From positions 1 to 50,023 of the forward strand of contig CAZJCM010000020.1 of assembly GCA_964544655.1 (NCBI GenBank): DNA of 50,023 nt. Reading direction: 5' to 3'. The position numbers and the translations under genes are program-made. This document shows positions 8,404 to 16,915 of the stretch, one piece after another; position 1 is the first letter of the stretch, and each line of letters opens with the position of its first letter. The notes below the pieces were generated by a model, which saw only the letters and a list, made by a program, of their open reading frames with translations, had not been told where the DNA came from and did not search any database. The DNA is from HyVt-443 sp964544655. GTDB lineage: Bacteria > Pseudomonadota > Gammaproteobacteria > Chromatiales > Chromatiaceae.

Positions 8404-9357
8404 ATGAAATCCGCAGCCATTCTCGCCTTCATCCTCGGCCTGCTTCTGGTGATTTCCGCCCATGCTGGTGATAGCGCAAGGGACAAGGAGTTCCGTATCG
8501 CGGCCAGCCTGGGCGACACGGAGACCATAGCCCGCCTGCTCGACCAGGGGGTGGACGTCAACAGCGCAAACAAATTTGGTAAGACAGCGCTGATGATGGC
8601 CATCGAAAACGACAACCTGGAGGCCACTGTACTGCTGCTGAACCGGGGGGCAGATGTCAATACCAAGACCGTGGCCGGCTGCACAGCCCTTACCTTTGCC
8701 GCCGAGAACGGGCACGATGCCCTGACGGCCCTGGTCCTGGAGCGGGGCGCAGAACTCAATGCCCGCACCCGTGCCGGCTGGGACGCGCTCACGATCGCTG
8801 CGCGTTATGGCCTCACAGACATGGTAGAGCAGCTGCTCTACAAGGGTGCCAATCCCAACTCACCAGACAAGCACGGGCGTACCGCGCTGCTGCATGCTGC
8901 GGAGAAAGGGCGCGCAGAAACGCTCGCCATACTGATCAAGGGCGGAGCCAATATTGAAACCCGCGACAAGAACGGTGCCACTGCCCTGATCATTGCCGCG
9001 GACAAAGGGCACGCAAAGGTGATCGATACCCTGCTGAAGCTGGGTGCAGATATCAACGCCACCGACGATGATGGCGCCACCGCCCTGATCTGGGCGGTAG
9101 GTCAGGGCCACATAACAGCTGCAGAACATCTGATCCAGCATGGAGCCGATGTCAATCACCAGGATAACGATGGGGTGACGGCCCTGATGGAGGCCGCGGC
9201 AGCCCGCTCTACAGATCTGGTGCGGTTGCTGTTGGACAACGGTGCAGATCCGCTGATAAAGGACAAGAAGGGTCGCACTGCAAGTGACATTGCACGAAAA
9301 AAACGGAACAAGGCAGTCCTCGAACTGTTGCAGGAGGCCAGCAACAAGCGTGAGTAA
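8404..9357 (+). CDS. Exported ankyrin-repeat protein
   Basis: The 317-residue protein has a signal peptide (MKSAAILAFILGLLLVISAHA) followed by about eight to nine ankyrin repeats of 33 residues that fill the rest. Typical repeat signatures such as GKTALMMAIENDN, GRTALLHAAEKGR and GATALIIAADKGH are easy to read. The open frame continues upstream into the cytochrome gene, but the ATG at 8404 starts the signal peptide and has GAAGGA upstream. Ankyrin stacks bind proteins; position between a tetraheme cytochrome and fccAB suggests a periplasmic scaffold or assembly factor for these enzymes, which is inference. Confidence 0.85.
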   Translation: MKSAAILAFILGLLLVISAHAGDSARDKEFRIAASLGDTETIARLLDQGVDVNSANKFGKTALMMAIENDNLEATVLLLNRGADVNTKTVAGCTALTFAAENGHDALTALVLERGAELNARTRAGWDALTIAARYGLTDMVEQLLYKGANPNSPDKHGRTALLHAAEKGRAETLAILIKGGANIETRDKNGATALIIAADKGHAKVIDTLLKLGADINATDDDGATALIWAVGQGHITAAEHLIQHGADVNHQDNDGVTALMEAAAARSTDLVRLLLDNGADPLIKDKKGRTASDIARKKRNKAVLELLQEASNKRE

Positions 9358-9528
9358 TGCCAGTTCCTTCACCCAACGCACGGAATCGCGAGCAGTAAGA
9401 TTTCATGCACGAAACGCCAATCGTGGTCGATGGCGCTGAATGCATGTTATAAGAAAGGGCAGTCAAAGCCCAAATCAACACAAACTCTTAATACTAAGAG
9501 AGTAAGCCTGAAATCCAAAGGAGGTATC

Positions 9529-10149
9529 ATGGCGCATAAAACCTTTACCACGGCCATTCTGGTCGCCGGGCTGGCCATAGGGGCGTCATCCGGCGCCCTT
9601 GCTGCCAGCAAGCCAAAACTGATGACAGGTGCCAGCCCCAAGATGCTGGCCGACACCTGCGCCGGCTGTCACGGCACCAATGGCGCCAGCCAGGGTCCGG
9701 CAACACCCACCATCGCCGGTCTCTCCCAGGACTACTTCGTAGAGACCATGGAAGACTTTGCCAGCGGCGAGATCCCCTCAACCATCATGGGCCGCATCGC
9801 CAAGGGCTACACCAAGGACGAGTTCAAGACCCTGGCAAAATTTTATGGTAACAAGCCGTTCGCCAAGGCCAAGCAGACGTTCGATCCGAAGCTGGCCAAG
9901 AAGGGCGCAAAACTCCACGAAAAGTATTGCGAGAAGTGTCATGGTGATGGCGGCACATCGGCAGAAGATGATGCCGGCGTCCTGGCTGGACAATGGACTC
10001 CCTACCTGACCTGGCAGTTTGCCGACTTCAAGGCCGGCGACCGCGAAGCACCGAAAAAGATGAAGAAAAAAATGAAGAAATTGCTCGAAAGAAAAGGCAA
10101 TGCCGGCATCCAGGCCCTTCTCAACTATTACGCCAGTCAGCAGAAATAA
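9529..10149 (+). CDS. fccA: Flavocytochrome c sulfide dehydrogenase, diheme subunit
   Basis: The 206-residue periplasmic cytochrome has a signal peptide ending near ALA-AS (residue 26) and two heme c motifs, CAGCH at 44-48 and CEKCH at 134-138, in a c4-like tandem arrangement. It accepts electrons from the FAD of FccB during sulfide oxidation and passes them to soluble cytochromes. The ATG at 9529 follows a strong AAAGGAGG site and starts the signal peptide, although the frame is open from 9430. A small hairpin (CTCTTA/TAAGAG, 9485-9500) lies in the leader. fccB follows after 17 bp. Confidence 0.9.
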   Translation: MAHKTFTTAILVAGLAIGASSGALAASKPKLMTGASPKMLADTCAGCHGTNGASQGPATPTIAGLSQDYFVETMEDFASGEIPSTIMGRIAKGYTKDEFKTLAKFYGNKPFAKAKQTFDPKLAKKGAKLHEKYCEKCHGDGGTSAEDDAGVLAGQWTPYLTWQFADFKAGDREAPKKMKKKMKKLLERKGNAGIQALLNYYASQQK

Positions 10150-10166
10150 GGCAGGAGACAAGACAT

Positions 10167-11456
10167 ATGAGAATCACTCGTCGAGGATTTATCCAGACCG
10201 CCGGCGCGGCTACGGCTGTCGGCATGATTGGCGCTCCCTATATCGCCCTGGGCGCCAGCAAGAAAGTGGTGGTGGTCGGTGGTGGCACCGGCGGCGCCAC
10301 TGCAGCCAAATATATCCGGATGGCCGACCCCAGTGTCGAAGTGACCCTGATCGAAGCCAACAAGAACTACTACACCTGTTACATGAGCAACGAGGTACTG
10401 GGTGGCGAACGCACCATGGATGACATCAAGTTCGGCTATGGCGGCCTGAGCAAGCATGGCATCAATGTCGTCCATGACATGGTCACCGGCATCGATGCCA
10501 AGGCGCAGGTGGTAAAGACCAAAAGCGGCAAGAGCTTCAGCTATGACCGTTGCGTGGTCGCCCCGGGTATCGACTTCCGCTGGGATACCATCGAGGGGTA
10601 CGACGCCTCAGTGGCAGAAAAAATCCCCCATGCCTGGAAGGCAGGCCCGCAAACCGCCCTGTTGCGGAAACAGCTGGAATCCATGAAAGACGGCGGCACC
10701 GTTGTCATCGCTCCCCCACCAAATCCCTTCCGCTGTCCTCCCGGGCCCTATGAGCGCGCCAGTCAGATCGCCATGTATCTGCAACACAAGAAGCCAAAAT
10801 CCAAGGTCATCATCCTGGATCCAAAGCCAAAATTCTCCAAGATGGGCCTGTTCGTCGGGGCATGGAAGAAGCTCTACGGCTATCAGACTGACAATGCCAT
10901 GATCGAATGGCATGGACAGCAGGAAGAGGCTGGCGTGGTAAAGGTGAATGCCGGAGCCAACTCGGTGACCACGGCATTTGGTGATGAGATCAAAGCGGAT
11001 GTCCTTAACGTGATCCCAGCCCAGAAAGCGGGCAAGATCGCCTTTGCTGCCGGCCTGACCAATGCCAAGGGCTGGTGCCCGGTGGATCTGTTGACCTTCG
11101 AGTCGACCATTCATCCCAATATCCATGTCATCGGTGATGCCAGCATCGCCAAAGGCATGCCGAAGTCTGGCTATGCTGCCAATTCAGAGGCCAAGGTCTG
11201 CGCCGCAGCCATCGTCGCCCTGATGAATGGTCACGAGCCTGGCACACCGTCCTATGTCAACACCTGCTACTCGATCGCCGGAAAGGATTATGGCTTTTCC
11301 GTGGCTGCCGTCTACCGCCTGGCGGAAGACCGCTCCAAGATCACCAAGGTATCGGGCGGCCTGACCCCGGGCGACGCCAGCCCGGAACAGCTGAAGCGGG
11401 AAGTGGCTTATGCCCACAGCTGGTATAACAACATCACCCACGATATCTTTGGGTGA
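10167..11456 (+). CDS. fccB: Flavocytochrome c sulfide dehydrogenase, FAD subunit
   Basis: This 429-residue flavoprotein oxidises sulfide to sulfur in the periplasm. It has a twin-arginine signal (TRRGFIQ), a Rossmann motif VVVGGGTGGATAA at residues 35-47, and the three diagnostic cysteines: Cys71 in YTCYMSNEV for covalent FAD attachment, and Cys190 (RCPPGP) and Cys367 (VNTCYS) as the redox disulfide. After removal of about 30 residues these fall at 41, 160 and 337, in close agreement with the Allochromatium enzyme (42, 161, 337). The start at 10167 begins the Tat signal. A terminator follows at 11594. Confidence 0.95.
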   Translation: MRITRRGFIQTAGAATAVGMIGAPYIALGASKKVVVVGGGTGGATAAKYIRMADPSVEVTLIEANKNYYTCYMSNEVLGGERTMDDIKFGYGGLSKHGINVVHDMVTGIDAKAQVVKTKSGKSFSYDRCVVAPGIDFRWDTIEGYDASVAEKIPHAWKAGPQTALLRKQLESMKDGGTVVIAPPPNPFRCPPGPYERASQIAMYLQHKKPKSKVIILDPKPKFSKMGLFVGAWKKLYGYQTDNAMIEWHGQQEEAGVVKVNAGANSVTTAFGDEIKADVLNVIPAQKAGKIAFAAGLTNAKGWCPVDLLTFESTIHPNIHVIGDASIAKGMPKSGYAANSEAKVCAAAIVALMNGHEPGTPSYVNTCYSIAGKDYGFSVAAVYRLAEDRSKITKVSGGLTPGDASPEQLKREVAYAHSWYNNITHDIFG

Positions 11457-11593
11457 GATCCTCCTTTGTCCGCTGGACATAGGAATCCAGCCAGCGCCCG
11501 ACAGGGATGTCGGGCCAGACTGGAACAGCCACAATCCCCCACCCTTCGTCGGTCAAGGATGGCATGAACTCCAAAACTCGAGTGCATAACCTC

Positions 11594-11620
11594 AAACCGG
11601 GCACCGCCCGGTTTTTCTTT
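11594..11620 (+). terminator. Terminator of the fccAB transcript
   Basis: A nine-bp perfect stem, AAACCGGGC with GCCCGGTTT around a three-base loop, is followed by a T-rich run. It lies 138 bp after the fccB stop on the same strand. Confidence 0.85.
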
Positions 11621-11633
11621 GCGCGAATAGCAT

Positions 11634-11660
11634 AAAACAAACGCCCCCTGTAACGGGGGC
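11634..11660 (-). terminator. Terminator of the diheme cytochrome gene
   Basis: On the minus strand a six-bp stem, GCCCCC with GGGGGC around a six-base loop, is followed by GTTTGTTTT. It lies 26 bp after the stop of the cytochrome c4-type gene and faces the fccAB terminator. Confidence 0.75.
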
Positions 11661-11685
11661 GCAATGAGATAACTGTTGCGGCCGA

Positions 11686-12582
11686 TTACCGGGAATTCGG
11701 CACAGGCCGGAATTTAGGCGGCTCTGGCGGCTCCGTAGAAATCCGCGGCTTGGCCCATTCCGGCCGCTCGGGCGGTTTCGCCCAATCTGGTCGCTGCGGA
11801 CGCTGCGGAGGCCGGAAGGCATTCTGCGGTGACACCGTCATCGGCACCCTGGCATATTTTGGAAAATCGGGATTCTGCCAGCCGGGTTTTGCCAGCATCT
11901 CCTTGGGCGGTCTCAGATGCGAGACATAATCCAATACGGCCTCCTCATCCCGGGGTGTAAAACGCCGAATCTGCTTGACCATCTTTGGGTCTGCATTACG
12001 CCGCTTACCGATGCGGATCCATTCGAACTGGCGACGCAGATAATTGATATGCTGCCCCTGGATGCGGGGGATATGTTTACCTTCGTCCCCTTCCCCCTGA
12101 TCACCATGGCAATTCGCACAATTCTCCTTGTACAGCTGCGCCCCATATTTCAGATCGACCCCGGAGCCCATGCTGTTGAAGGGGTCCATCGGCAACTGTG
12201 ATATATAAGCGGCAACATCTGCAATCTCCTGTGGGCCACCCAGCAGTTGCGGCGAGGTAAACGGGCGCATGGTCGGATTGTCCCGATTACGTGCACGTAT
12301 ATCTGCCAGTTGCTTGATGATCACGCTGGGCAGCTGTCCTGCGATCTGTGGATAGTGCCCATCATTGCTGCCCCAACCCTCAGGGCGATGACACACGGTA
12401 CAGATTGCATAGACCTTGCGGCCATTATCGACATTGGGGGTGAGATGCAGGGCCTGCTCCACTTCCCTGGCCGCCGCCTCCGCCTCAGGTGAATCATGGG
12501 AAAAGGGGGTTCTGGCATCCACCCCGCCACTCACGGCCAGCAACAACGCGGCCGATAAACAATATCCAACACGGTAAAGCAT
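11686..12582 (-). CDS. Diheme cytochrome c4-type protein with proline-rich tail
   Basis: The 298-residue periplasmic protein has a signal peptide (first 23 residues) and two heme c motifs, CTVCH at 61-65 and CANCH at 155-159, each in a cytochrome c4-like domain with conserved IAGQ and IQGQ segments. The last 50 residues (from about 248) are rich in Pro, Arg and Trp with near repeats of RPDWAKP, RPEWAKP; this tail is not part of the c4 fold and is probably disordered. Cytochromes c4 carry electrons to terminal oxidases or from sulfur enzymes. It is convergent with fccB and divergent from a rhodanese gene. Confidence 0.85.
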   Translation of the reverse strand: MLYRVGYCLSAALLLAVSGGVDARTPFSHDSPEAEAAAREVEQALHLTPNVDNGRKVYAICTVCHRPEGWGSNDGHYPQIAGQLPSVIIKQLADIRARNRDNPTMRPFTSPQLLGGPQEIADVAAYISQLPMDPFNSMGSGVDLKYGAQLYKENCANCHGDQGEGDEGKHIPRIQGQHINYLRRQFEWIRIGKRRNADPKMVKQIRRFTPRDEEAVLDYVSHLRPPKEMLAKPGWQNPDFPKYARVPMTVSPQNAFRPPQRPQRPDWAKPPERPEWAKPRISTEPPEPPKFRPVPNSR

Positions 12583-12774
12583 ACGCCCCTCCTGTCACCA
12601 CTGCTTATTATCTTTCAAGAAAAGCACATATAGGCATTTGATTTCAAGTGGGTATTCCCTAATACAGGGCAAACTCCGCAACCCCGCTCTCATTACGGAT
12701 TGACGATCTTCAAGGCATTCAATGCCAGATTATTCTAGTTTCCCATCCAGAAAATACCGGCTGGGAGCCTATCG

Positions 12775-13254
12775 ATGCGCAAGACCTATAAAGACCTGGT
12801 GGCGGCTGTCGCACCTGAAGTAAAAGAGTCATTTCCCTGGGATATCGTCGATGAACAGGCAGCTGGCGCCGATATCATGTGGCTGGATATTCGCTGTCCC
12901 CATGAATATGCCGAAATGCATATCCCAGGTTCACTCAATGTACCGCGCGGTATTCTTGAGATTGCCTGTGACTATGGCTATGAGGAGACGGTGCCTGAAC
13001 TGGTGGAAGCCAGGCAGCGCAAGGTGGTGGTGGTCTGTCGTTCAGGAAATCGCAGCATTCTGGCTGCCTACACCATGCAGCAGCTCGGATTCGAGGATGT
13101 GGTTTCCCTGAAAACAGGGCTGCGGGGCTGGAACGACTATGAACAGCCCCTGGAGGATGGCCAGGGCAATCCGGTTCCACTGGAACAGGCCGATGATTAC
13201 TTCATACCCAAGCTGACACCTGAGCAGGAAGGCCCAAAACCGACACAAGCCTGA
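12775..13254 (+). CDS. Cytoplasmic single-domain rhodanese
   Basis: The 159-residue protein has one rhodanese domain and no signal peptide. The active-site loop CRSGNR puts the catalytic cysteine at residue 88. An upstream helix and a charged C-terminal tail flank the domain. It probably transfers persulfide sulfur in the cytoplasm. It is transcribed divergently from the c4-type cytochrome; the 192-bp gap between them must carry both promoters. Confidence 0.85.
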   Translation: MRKTYKDLVAAVAPEVKESFPWDIVDEQAAGADIMWLDIRCPHEYAEMHIPGSLNVPRGILEIACDYGYEETVPELVEARQRKVVVVCRSGNRSILAAYTMQQLGFEDVVSLKTGLRGWNDYEQPLEDGQGNPVPLEQADDYFIPKLTPEQEGPKPTQA

Positions 13255-13527
13255 AACAGTGCTGAACAGTTACATCTAATCGATATATTTATATTTTCCT
13301 AACTGCTTATCGTCCTTGCATTTCGCCGGTCTTTTCCGCAGTCTTCGTTGACCAGTGGACGGCTTTGACCGGGCTATTATCAGCAGGATCCTGATTGCAT
13401 CCGCACTACAGTGGCTCTCCCAGTGATCTGAAGTAATCAGACAACCACATGCTTGGCACAGGCAAACATGAGATCGAGGCCGCTCAGCTGAAACTGAGAT
13501 CGACGCTCTCTGCGTCCCACCTTGGGG

Positions 13528-14121
13528 ATGAATCGAATGGAGAAAGGAAAACGGCCGGAAGAGAGATCGCCGCAATCCCTGCAACAGTTGCTTGCATCGT
13601 TACAGGGTCTGATGCAGCGCGTCCGCTGGCAGCTCTGGGAACAGCGCCTCCAGCATATCTTCTCCAGCCAGAGCAACAGAGATTCCAGCCAGCATATACT
13701 TGAACTTTTATCCCACTACATCGATGCCCATGCCACCGAGTGCAGGGATGACGACAGTGCGATCGACCGGAACGCAAACAGCCGTGATGAACCGCGGGAC
13801 ACGACGCCTCCAAGGCGGGAACGGGCATCCCCCACCCCCTCGCTGAAGCAAGAGAACCACTTCTCCCGACATCTGATCATGGAAGACCGCCGCACCTCAT
13901 TGCCACCATCGATTACGATTCGTCTGCAACACAGCATCTGGGAACACATTCACGCTACAATACGCCACACGAAGAGTGGCGACAGAGGCAGTGCAGAGCT
14001 ACATGCAACTCTGACCCAGAATGCATTACACGAAGTGGCTCATTACATGAATGAGCGCGAACTGCAGGCATTCCATGATGAGATCAAGGAAGCCCTGCAA
14101 AAAATGCTGGAGACGCTCTGA
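13528..14121 (+). CDS. Uncharacterised protein, predicted helical at both ends
   Basis: I do not recognise this 197-residue cytoplasmic protein. Residues 12-70 and 125-197 look mainly helical and amphipathic; the middle (about 75-125) is rich in Arg, Asp, Pro and Ser and probably disordered. There is no signal peptide, membrane segment or metal motif. Possible starts are TTG 13522, ATG 13528 and ATG 13537; a GGGG run upstream suits the ATGs. The next gene begins 21 bp after the stop and the two look co-transcribed. The 273-bp gap upstream contains no gene I can support. Confidence 0.6.
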   Translation: MNRMEKGKRPEERSPQSLQQLLASLQGLMQRVRWQLWEQRLQHIFSSQSNRDSSQHILELLSHYIDAHATECRDDDSAIDRNANSRDEPRDTTPPRRERASPTPSLKQENHFSRHLIMEDRRTSLPPSITIRLQHSIWEHIHATIRHTKSGDRGSAELHATLTQNALHEVAHYMNERELQAFHDEIKEALQKMLETL

Positions 14122-14142
14122 CAGAATTCGACGTCGGGACGG

Positions 14143-15087
14143 ATGATGGACAGTATCGATCAGGAAGCCCATTGCTACGCTGTACGGCGCTTGAATCCGT
14201 TCAGGGGCACCTTGCAGATTCTGGCGACCAGCGACAGCCGCGCCATCAGCCCGGATGGCACGCATTGGGAGTTGCAGATTCGCACCAAGCGGCCCGATGA
14301 CATGTGGGGTGCGCCGCCACGGCCTGGCACAGAGCGGTTCCTGCGCCTTGGCATCTGGGATCGCACGGCCGGTCTGCGCAAAGTGCCGGCAAATCCGCTA
14401 CTGGATCTCTCACACATCCTGCCCCGCGTCGAACAGCTTATCGATCTGCTGCGCAACCGGGAGCAGGAAGTGCCGTTTCCTCTCGCCGATCGTTTCGAGC
14501 TCTGGTTGTTGGACGAGCAGAAACGGCTACCCCTGGCGCTGCTCGCTGCCAGTACCCGGCGAGAACACCTGATCACCCCTCCCACCCTGCACTGGCACTG
14601 CGCCGAGCGCACTGGTGATGACCACAAGGTCCCCACTCAGAATCACCAGCACCCATCCCACTCCCAGGAAAGTGCTCACTACCCCGACATGAGCGCCCTG
14701 GAACGAATGGTGATGACCAGGGCTGGCCACAGCCTGGCACAGTGGTTCGAACGGGAACCATCCGGCACTGGGCGCGGACTTCCGGTAGCCGGTCTCCAAG
14801 GACTCGATGGACGCCAGCTCGATGCGGGGCAATTCCCTTCACTACTGCTGCAGAGCCACTGGAACAGCGGGTACCAGCAGAGGCTGGTGGCGGACTATCT
14901 GGCATGGCTGGCACCCTGGCTGCTCACGCTGCCACACATCACCGATCGACAGCGGGAGAAACTGGAGCGGCAGGCCATGAAGCGGGCCATCCTGGTGGAC
15001 AGACTGTGGCAACTCTATCCGCGAATCATCGATCAGGGCGCCATCGACACCGCCCGGGTTGAGAGCAGGTTACGCAACGCCGGGTAA
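14143..15087 (+). CDS. Uncharacterised 314-residue protein
   Basis: No family is recognised. The N-terminal 130 residues look like a mixed alpha/beta domain (segments RLNPFRGTLQILATSD and HWELQIRTKRPDDMWG), followed by a helical C-terminal half rich in Trp, Leu and Arg. A short His-rich stretch (NHQHPSHSQESAHYP) separates the two halves. There is no signal peptide or transmembrane helix. It follows the 13528 gene by 21 bp, so the pair may act together. It is convergent with the LysE-type gene. Confidence 0.6.
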   Translation: MMDSIDQEAHCYAVRRLNPFRGTLQILATSDSRAISPDGTHWELQIRTKRPDDMWGAPPRPGTERFLRLGIWDRTAGLRKVPANPLLDLSHILPRVEQLIDLLRNREQEVPFPLADRFELWLLDEQKRLPLALLAASTRREHLITPPTLHWHCAERTGDDHKVPTQNHQHPSHSQESAHYPDMSALERMVMTRAGHSLAQWFEREPSGTGRGLPVAGLQGLDGRQLDAGQFPSLLLQSHWNSGYQQRLVADYLAWLAPWLLTLPHITDRQREKLERQAMKRAILVDRLWQLYPRIIDQGAIDTARVESRLRNAG

Positions 15088-15105
15088 ACGGGGCATTGCC
15101 GACGC

Positions 15106-15747
15106 TCAGCGCTCTGTCACCACCAGCCGCAAGGCCAGCAGCAGCAGTACCAACGCCGTCGCCCGGTTCAGCAAGCGCCGGGCACCTGACGAGGAGGCAA
15201 GCCACCGGGCCAACCGCCCTGCCAGGAAACTGATACCACCAAACACGATCAGGGTGGCAACGATGAACAAGCCACCCAGCTGACCGGTCTGCCATACCAG
15301 GGAACCGGCCGCGGGATCAGTAAACTGGGGCAGGAAAGCGAGAAAAAAGAGGGAGACCTTGGGATTGGTCACATTCATCAACACACCACGCCGATAGAGT
15401 TGGCCCGGGCGTAACGCCTTCACTCGTGGGTCGACACCACTGCCAGCAGCACGAAATGCCTGCCAGGCAAGCCACAGCAGGTAGCCGGCACCGATCAGCT
15501 TGAACAGGGTGAAAGCCAAGGCTGAGGTATGGAAGATGACGGCCACTCCCAACGCCACCGCAGCGGTGTGGAACAACAGCCCAGTGCAGAGCCCCAGAGT
15601 CACCATCATCCCCGCACTGCGGCCATTGATGGCGGACTGGGTCAGCACATAGAGATTATCCGGCCCCGGCGCCAGCCCCAGCAGCAGCGAGGCGAGGAAG
15701 AAGACGCCTGCCACATCCGCACCGATCACTGCCGGCACCTGCTGCAA
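15106..15747 (-). CDS. LysE/RhtB-family exporter
   Basis: The 213-residue membrane protein has about six hydrophobic helices and the family signature GLAPGPDNLYVLTQS near residues 24-38. Members export amino acids and related small solutes. The start places the first helix about ten residues in, as usual. The start overlaps the 3' end of a doubtful small gene upstream (15726-16019). The substrate cannot be told from sequence. Confidence 0.85.
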   Translation of the reverse strand: MQQVPAVIGADVAGVFFLASLLLGLAPGPDNLYVLTQSAINGRSAGMMVTLGLCTGLLFHTAAVALGVAVIFHTSALAFTLFKLIGAGYLLWLAWQAFRAAGSGVDPRVKALRPGQLYRRGVLMNVTNPKVSLFFLAFLPQFTDPAAGSLVWQTGQLGGLFIVATLIVFGGISFLAGRLARWLASSSGARRLLNRATALVLLLLALRLVVTER

Positions 15748-16019
15748 TCGAACGGAGACACACCCCCCCCAGGAATCGCCCGATAGTCACCGCCACCCTT
15801 ACACGCTACCGCCTTGCCGACAGCATCGACGCTGGCAGTCGATCTATGGCGCCGCATCAACAGGATCGACTCCACTTCGCTGTGGGACACGCCATGAATC
15901 TCGATCAGATGCCGCAGCGGTGCCGGCGGCATAAAGGCCAGCCGGATATCCCATTGGCGGCGGCAAAATGACAGAAAGTGATTCAGACCGGCATAGAAAC
16001 GGATGATTGCGCCACCCAT
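15726..16019 (-). CDS. Possible small protein downstream of xthA
   Basis: An open frame of 97 codons starts nine bases after the xthA stop and overlaps the LysE-type start by 22 bp. The position is right for translational coupling to xthA. The sequence (for example LRHLIEIHGVSHSEVESILL) contains no motif I know, and the C-terminal part looks less protein-like. It may be a real hypothetical gene or chance. If unreal, the interval 15748-16028 is a 281-bp gap with the LysE promoter. Confidence 0.3.
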   Translation of the reverse strand: MGGAIIRFYAGLNHFLSFCRRQWDIRLAFMPPAPLRHLIEIHGVSHSEVESILLMRRHRSTASVDAVGKAVACKGGGDYRAIPGGGVSPFDCSRCRQ

Positions 16020-16028
16020 GACAACCGG

Positions 16029-16844
16029 TCAAAGATCGAAATCGGCCCAGATGGGGCAATGATCAGAGGGTTTCTCCATGCCGCGGATATCATAGGCAAT
16101 ACCCACATCGGTGCACTTCTCCAGCAGCGGCCCGGTAGCCAGGATCAGATCGATCCGCAGACCCCGCTTCGGGTCCCGGTCAAACCCCCTGCTGCGATAG
16201 TCGAACCAGCTGAAACGGTCATCCACATCCGGATGGCAATGGCGGAAAGTATCACCTACACCCCAGGCCTGCAGCGCCGACAGCCACTCCCGCTCTTCCG
16301 GCAGAAAACTGCACTTGCCGCTGCGTAACCAGCGCTTGGCATTGTCCGGTCCAATACCGATATCCTGATCCAGCGGGGCGATATTCATATCCCCTATCAG
16401 CAACAAATTCTCATCCGGGCTGAATGCCTGCTCAAGGTATTGCAACAGATCACCATAGAATTTCCGTTTGGCCGGAAACTTGGTCGGATGATCCCTGCTC
16501 TCACCCTGGGGAAAATAGCCGTTGATCACCGTGATCCGTTCTCCGGCATCGGTCTCATAGACGGCACTGATCAGGCGCCGCTGGGCATCGTCAGGATCAA
16601 AAGGGTAACCCTTCTGTACCGAGACCGGCTCATGTTTCGACAGCAAGGCGACACCATAATGGCTTTTCTGACCAAAGAAGTGGGCCTGATATCCCAGATC
16701 TTGCACCATGGTCAAAGGAAAGTCTGCATCCTGCACCTTGCTCTCCTGGATCCCGATGACATCCGGATCATATTGCTGTCTCAGGGCAGCCAACTGGTGA
16801 GGACGGGCACGCAGGCCATTGGTATTGAAGGAAACGATTCGCAT
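16029..16844 (-). CDS. xthA: Exodeoxyribonuclease III
   Basis: This 271-residue enzyme is the AP endonuclease and 3'-5' exonuclease of base excision repair. It aligns along its whole length with E. coli XthA (268 residues). Readable motifs include SFNTNGLRARPHQL at the N terminus, IQESKV with the metal-binding Glu, NGYFPQGESRDHPTKFPAK, GDMNIAPLDQDIGIG, GKCSFLPEEREW, DRFSWFDYRSRGFD and the catalytic SDHCPI at the C terminus. It is divergent from the tatD-family gene with a short shared promoter region. Confidence 0.96.
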   Translation of the reverse strand: MRIVSFNTNGLRARPHQLAALRQQYDPDVIGIQESKVQDADFPLTMVQDLGYQAHFFGQKSHYGVALLSKHEPVSVQKGYPFDPDDAQRRLISAVYETDAGERITVINGYFPQGESRDHPTKFPAKRKFYGDLLQYLEQAFSPDENLLLIGDMNIAPLDQDIGIGPDNAKRWLRSGKCSFLPEEREWLSALQAWGVGDTFRHCHPDVDDRFSWFDYRSRGFDRDPKRGLRIDLILATGPLLEKCTDVGIAYDIRGMEKPSDHCPIWADFDL

Positions 16845-16915
16845 ATTATGTGTCTCACATCTTCGAACTGATATTGGCCGTTTTCCCGGAAAACGCCATT
16901 GAGGAACCCCTGATC

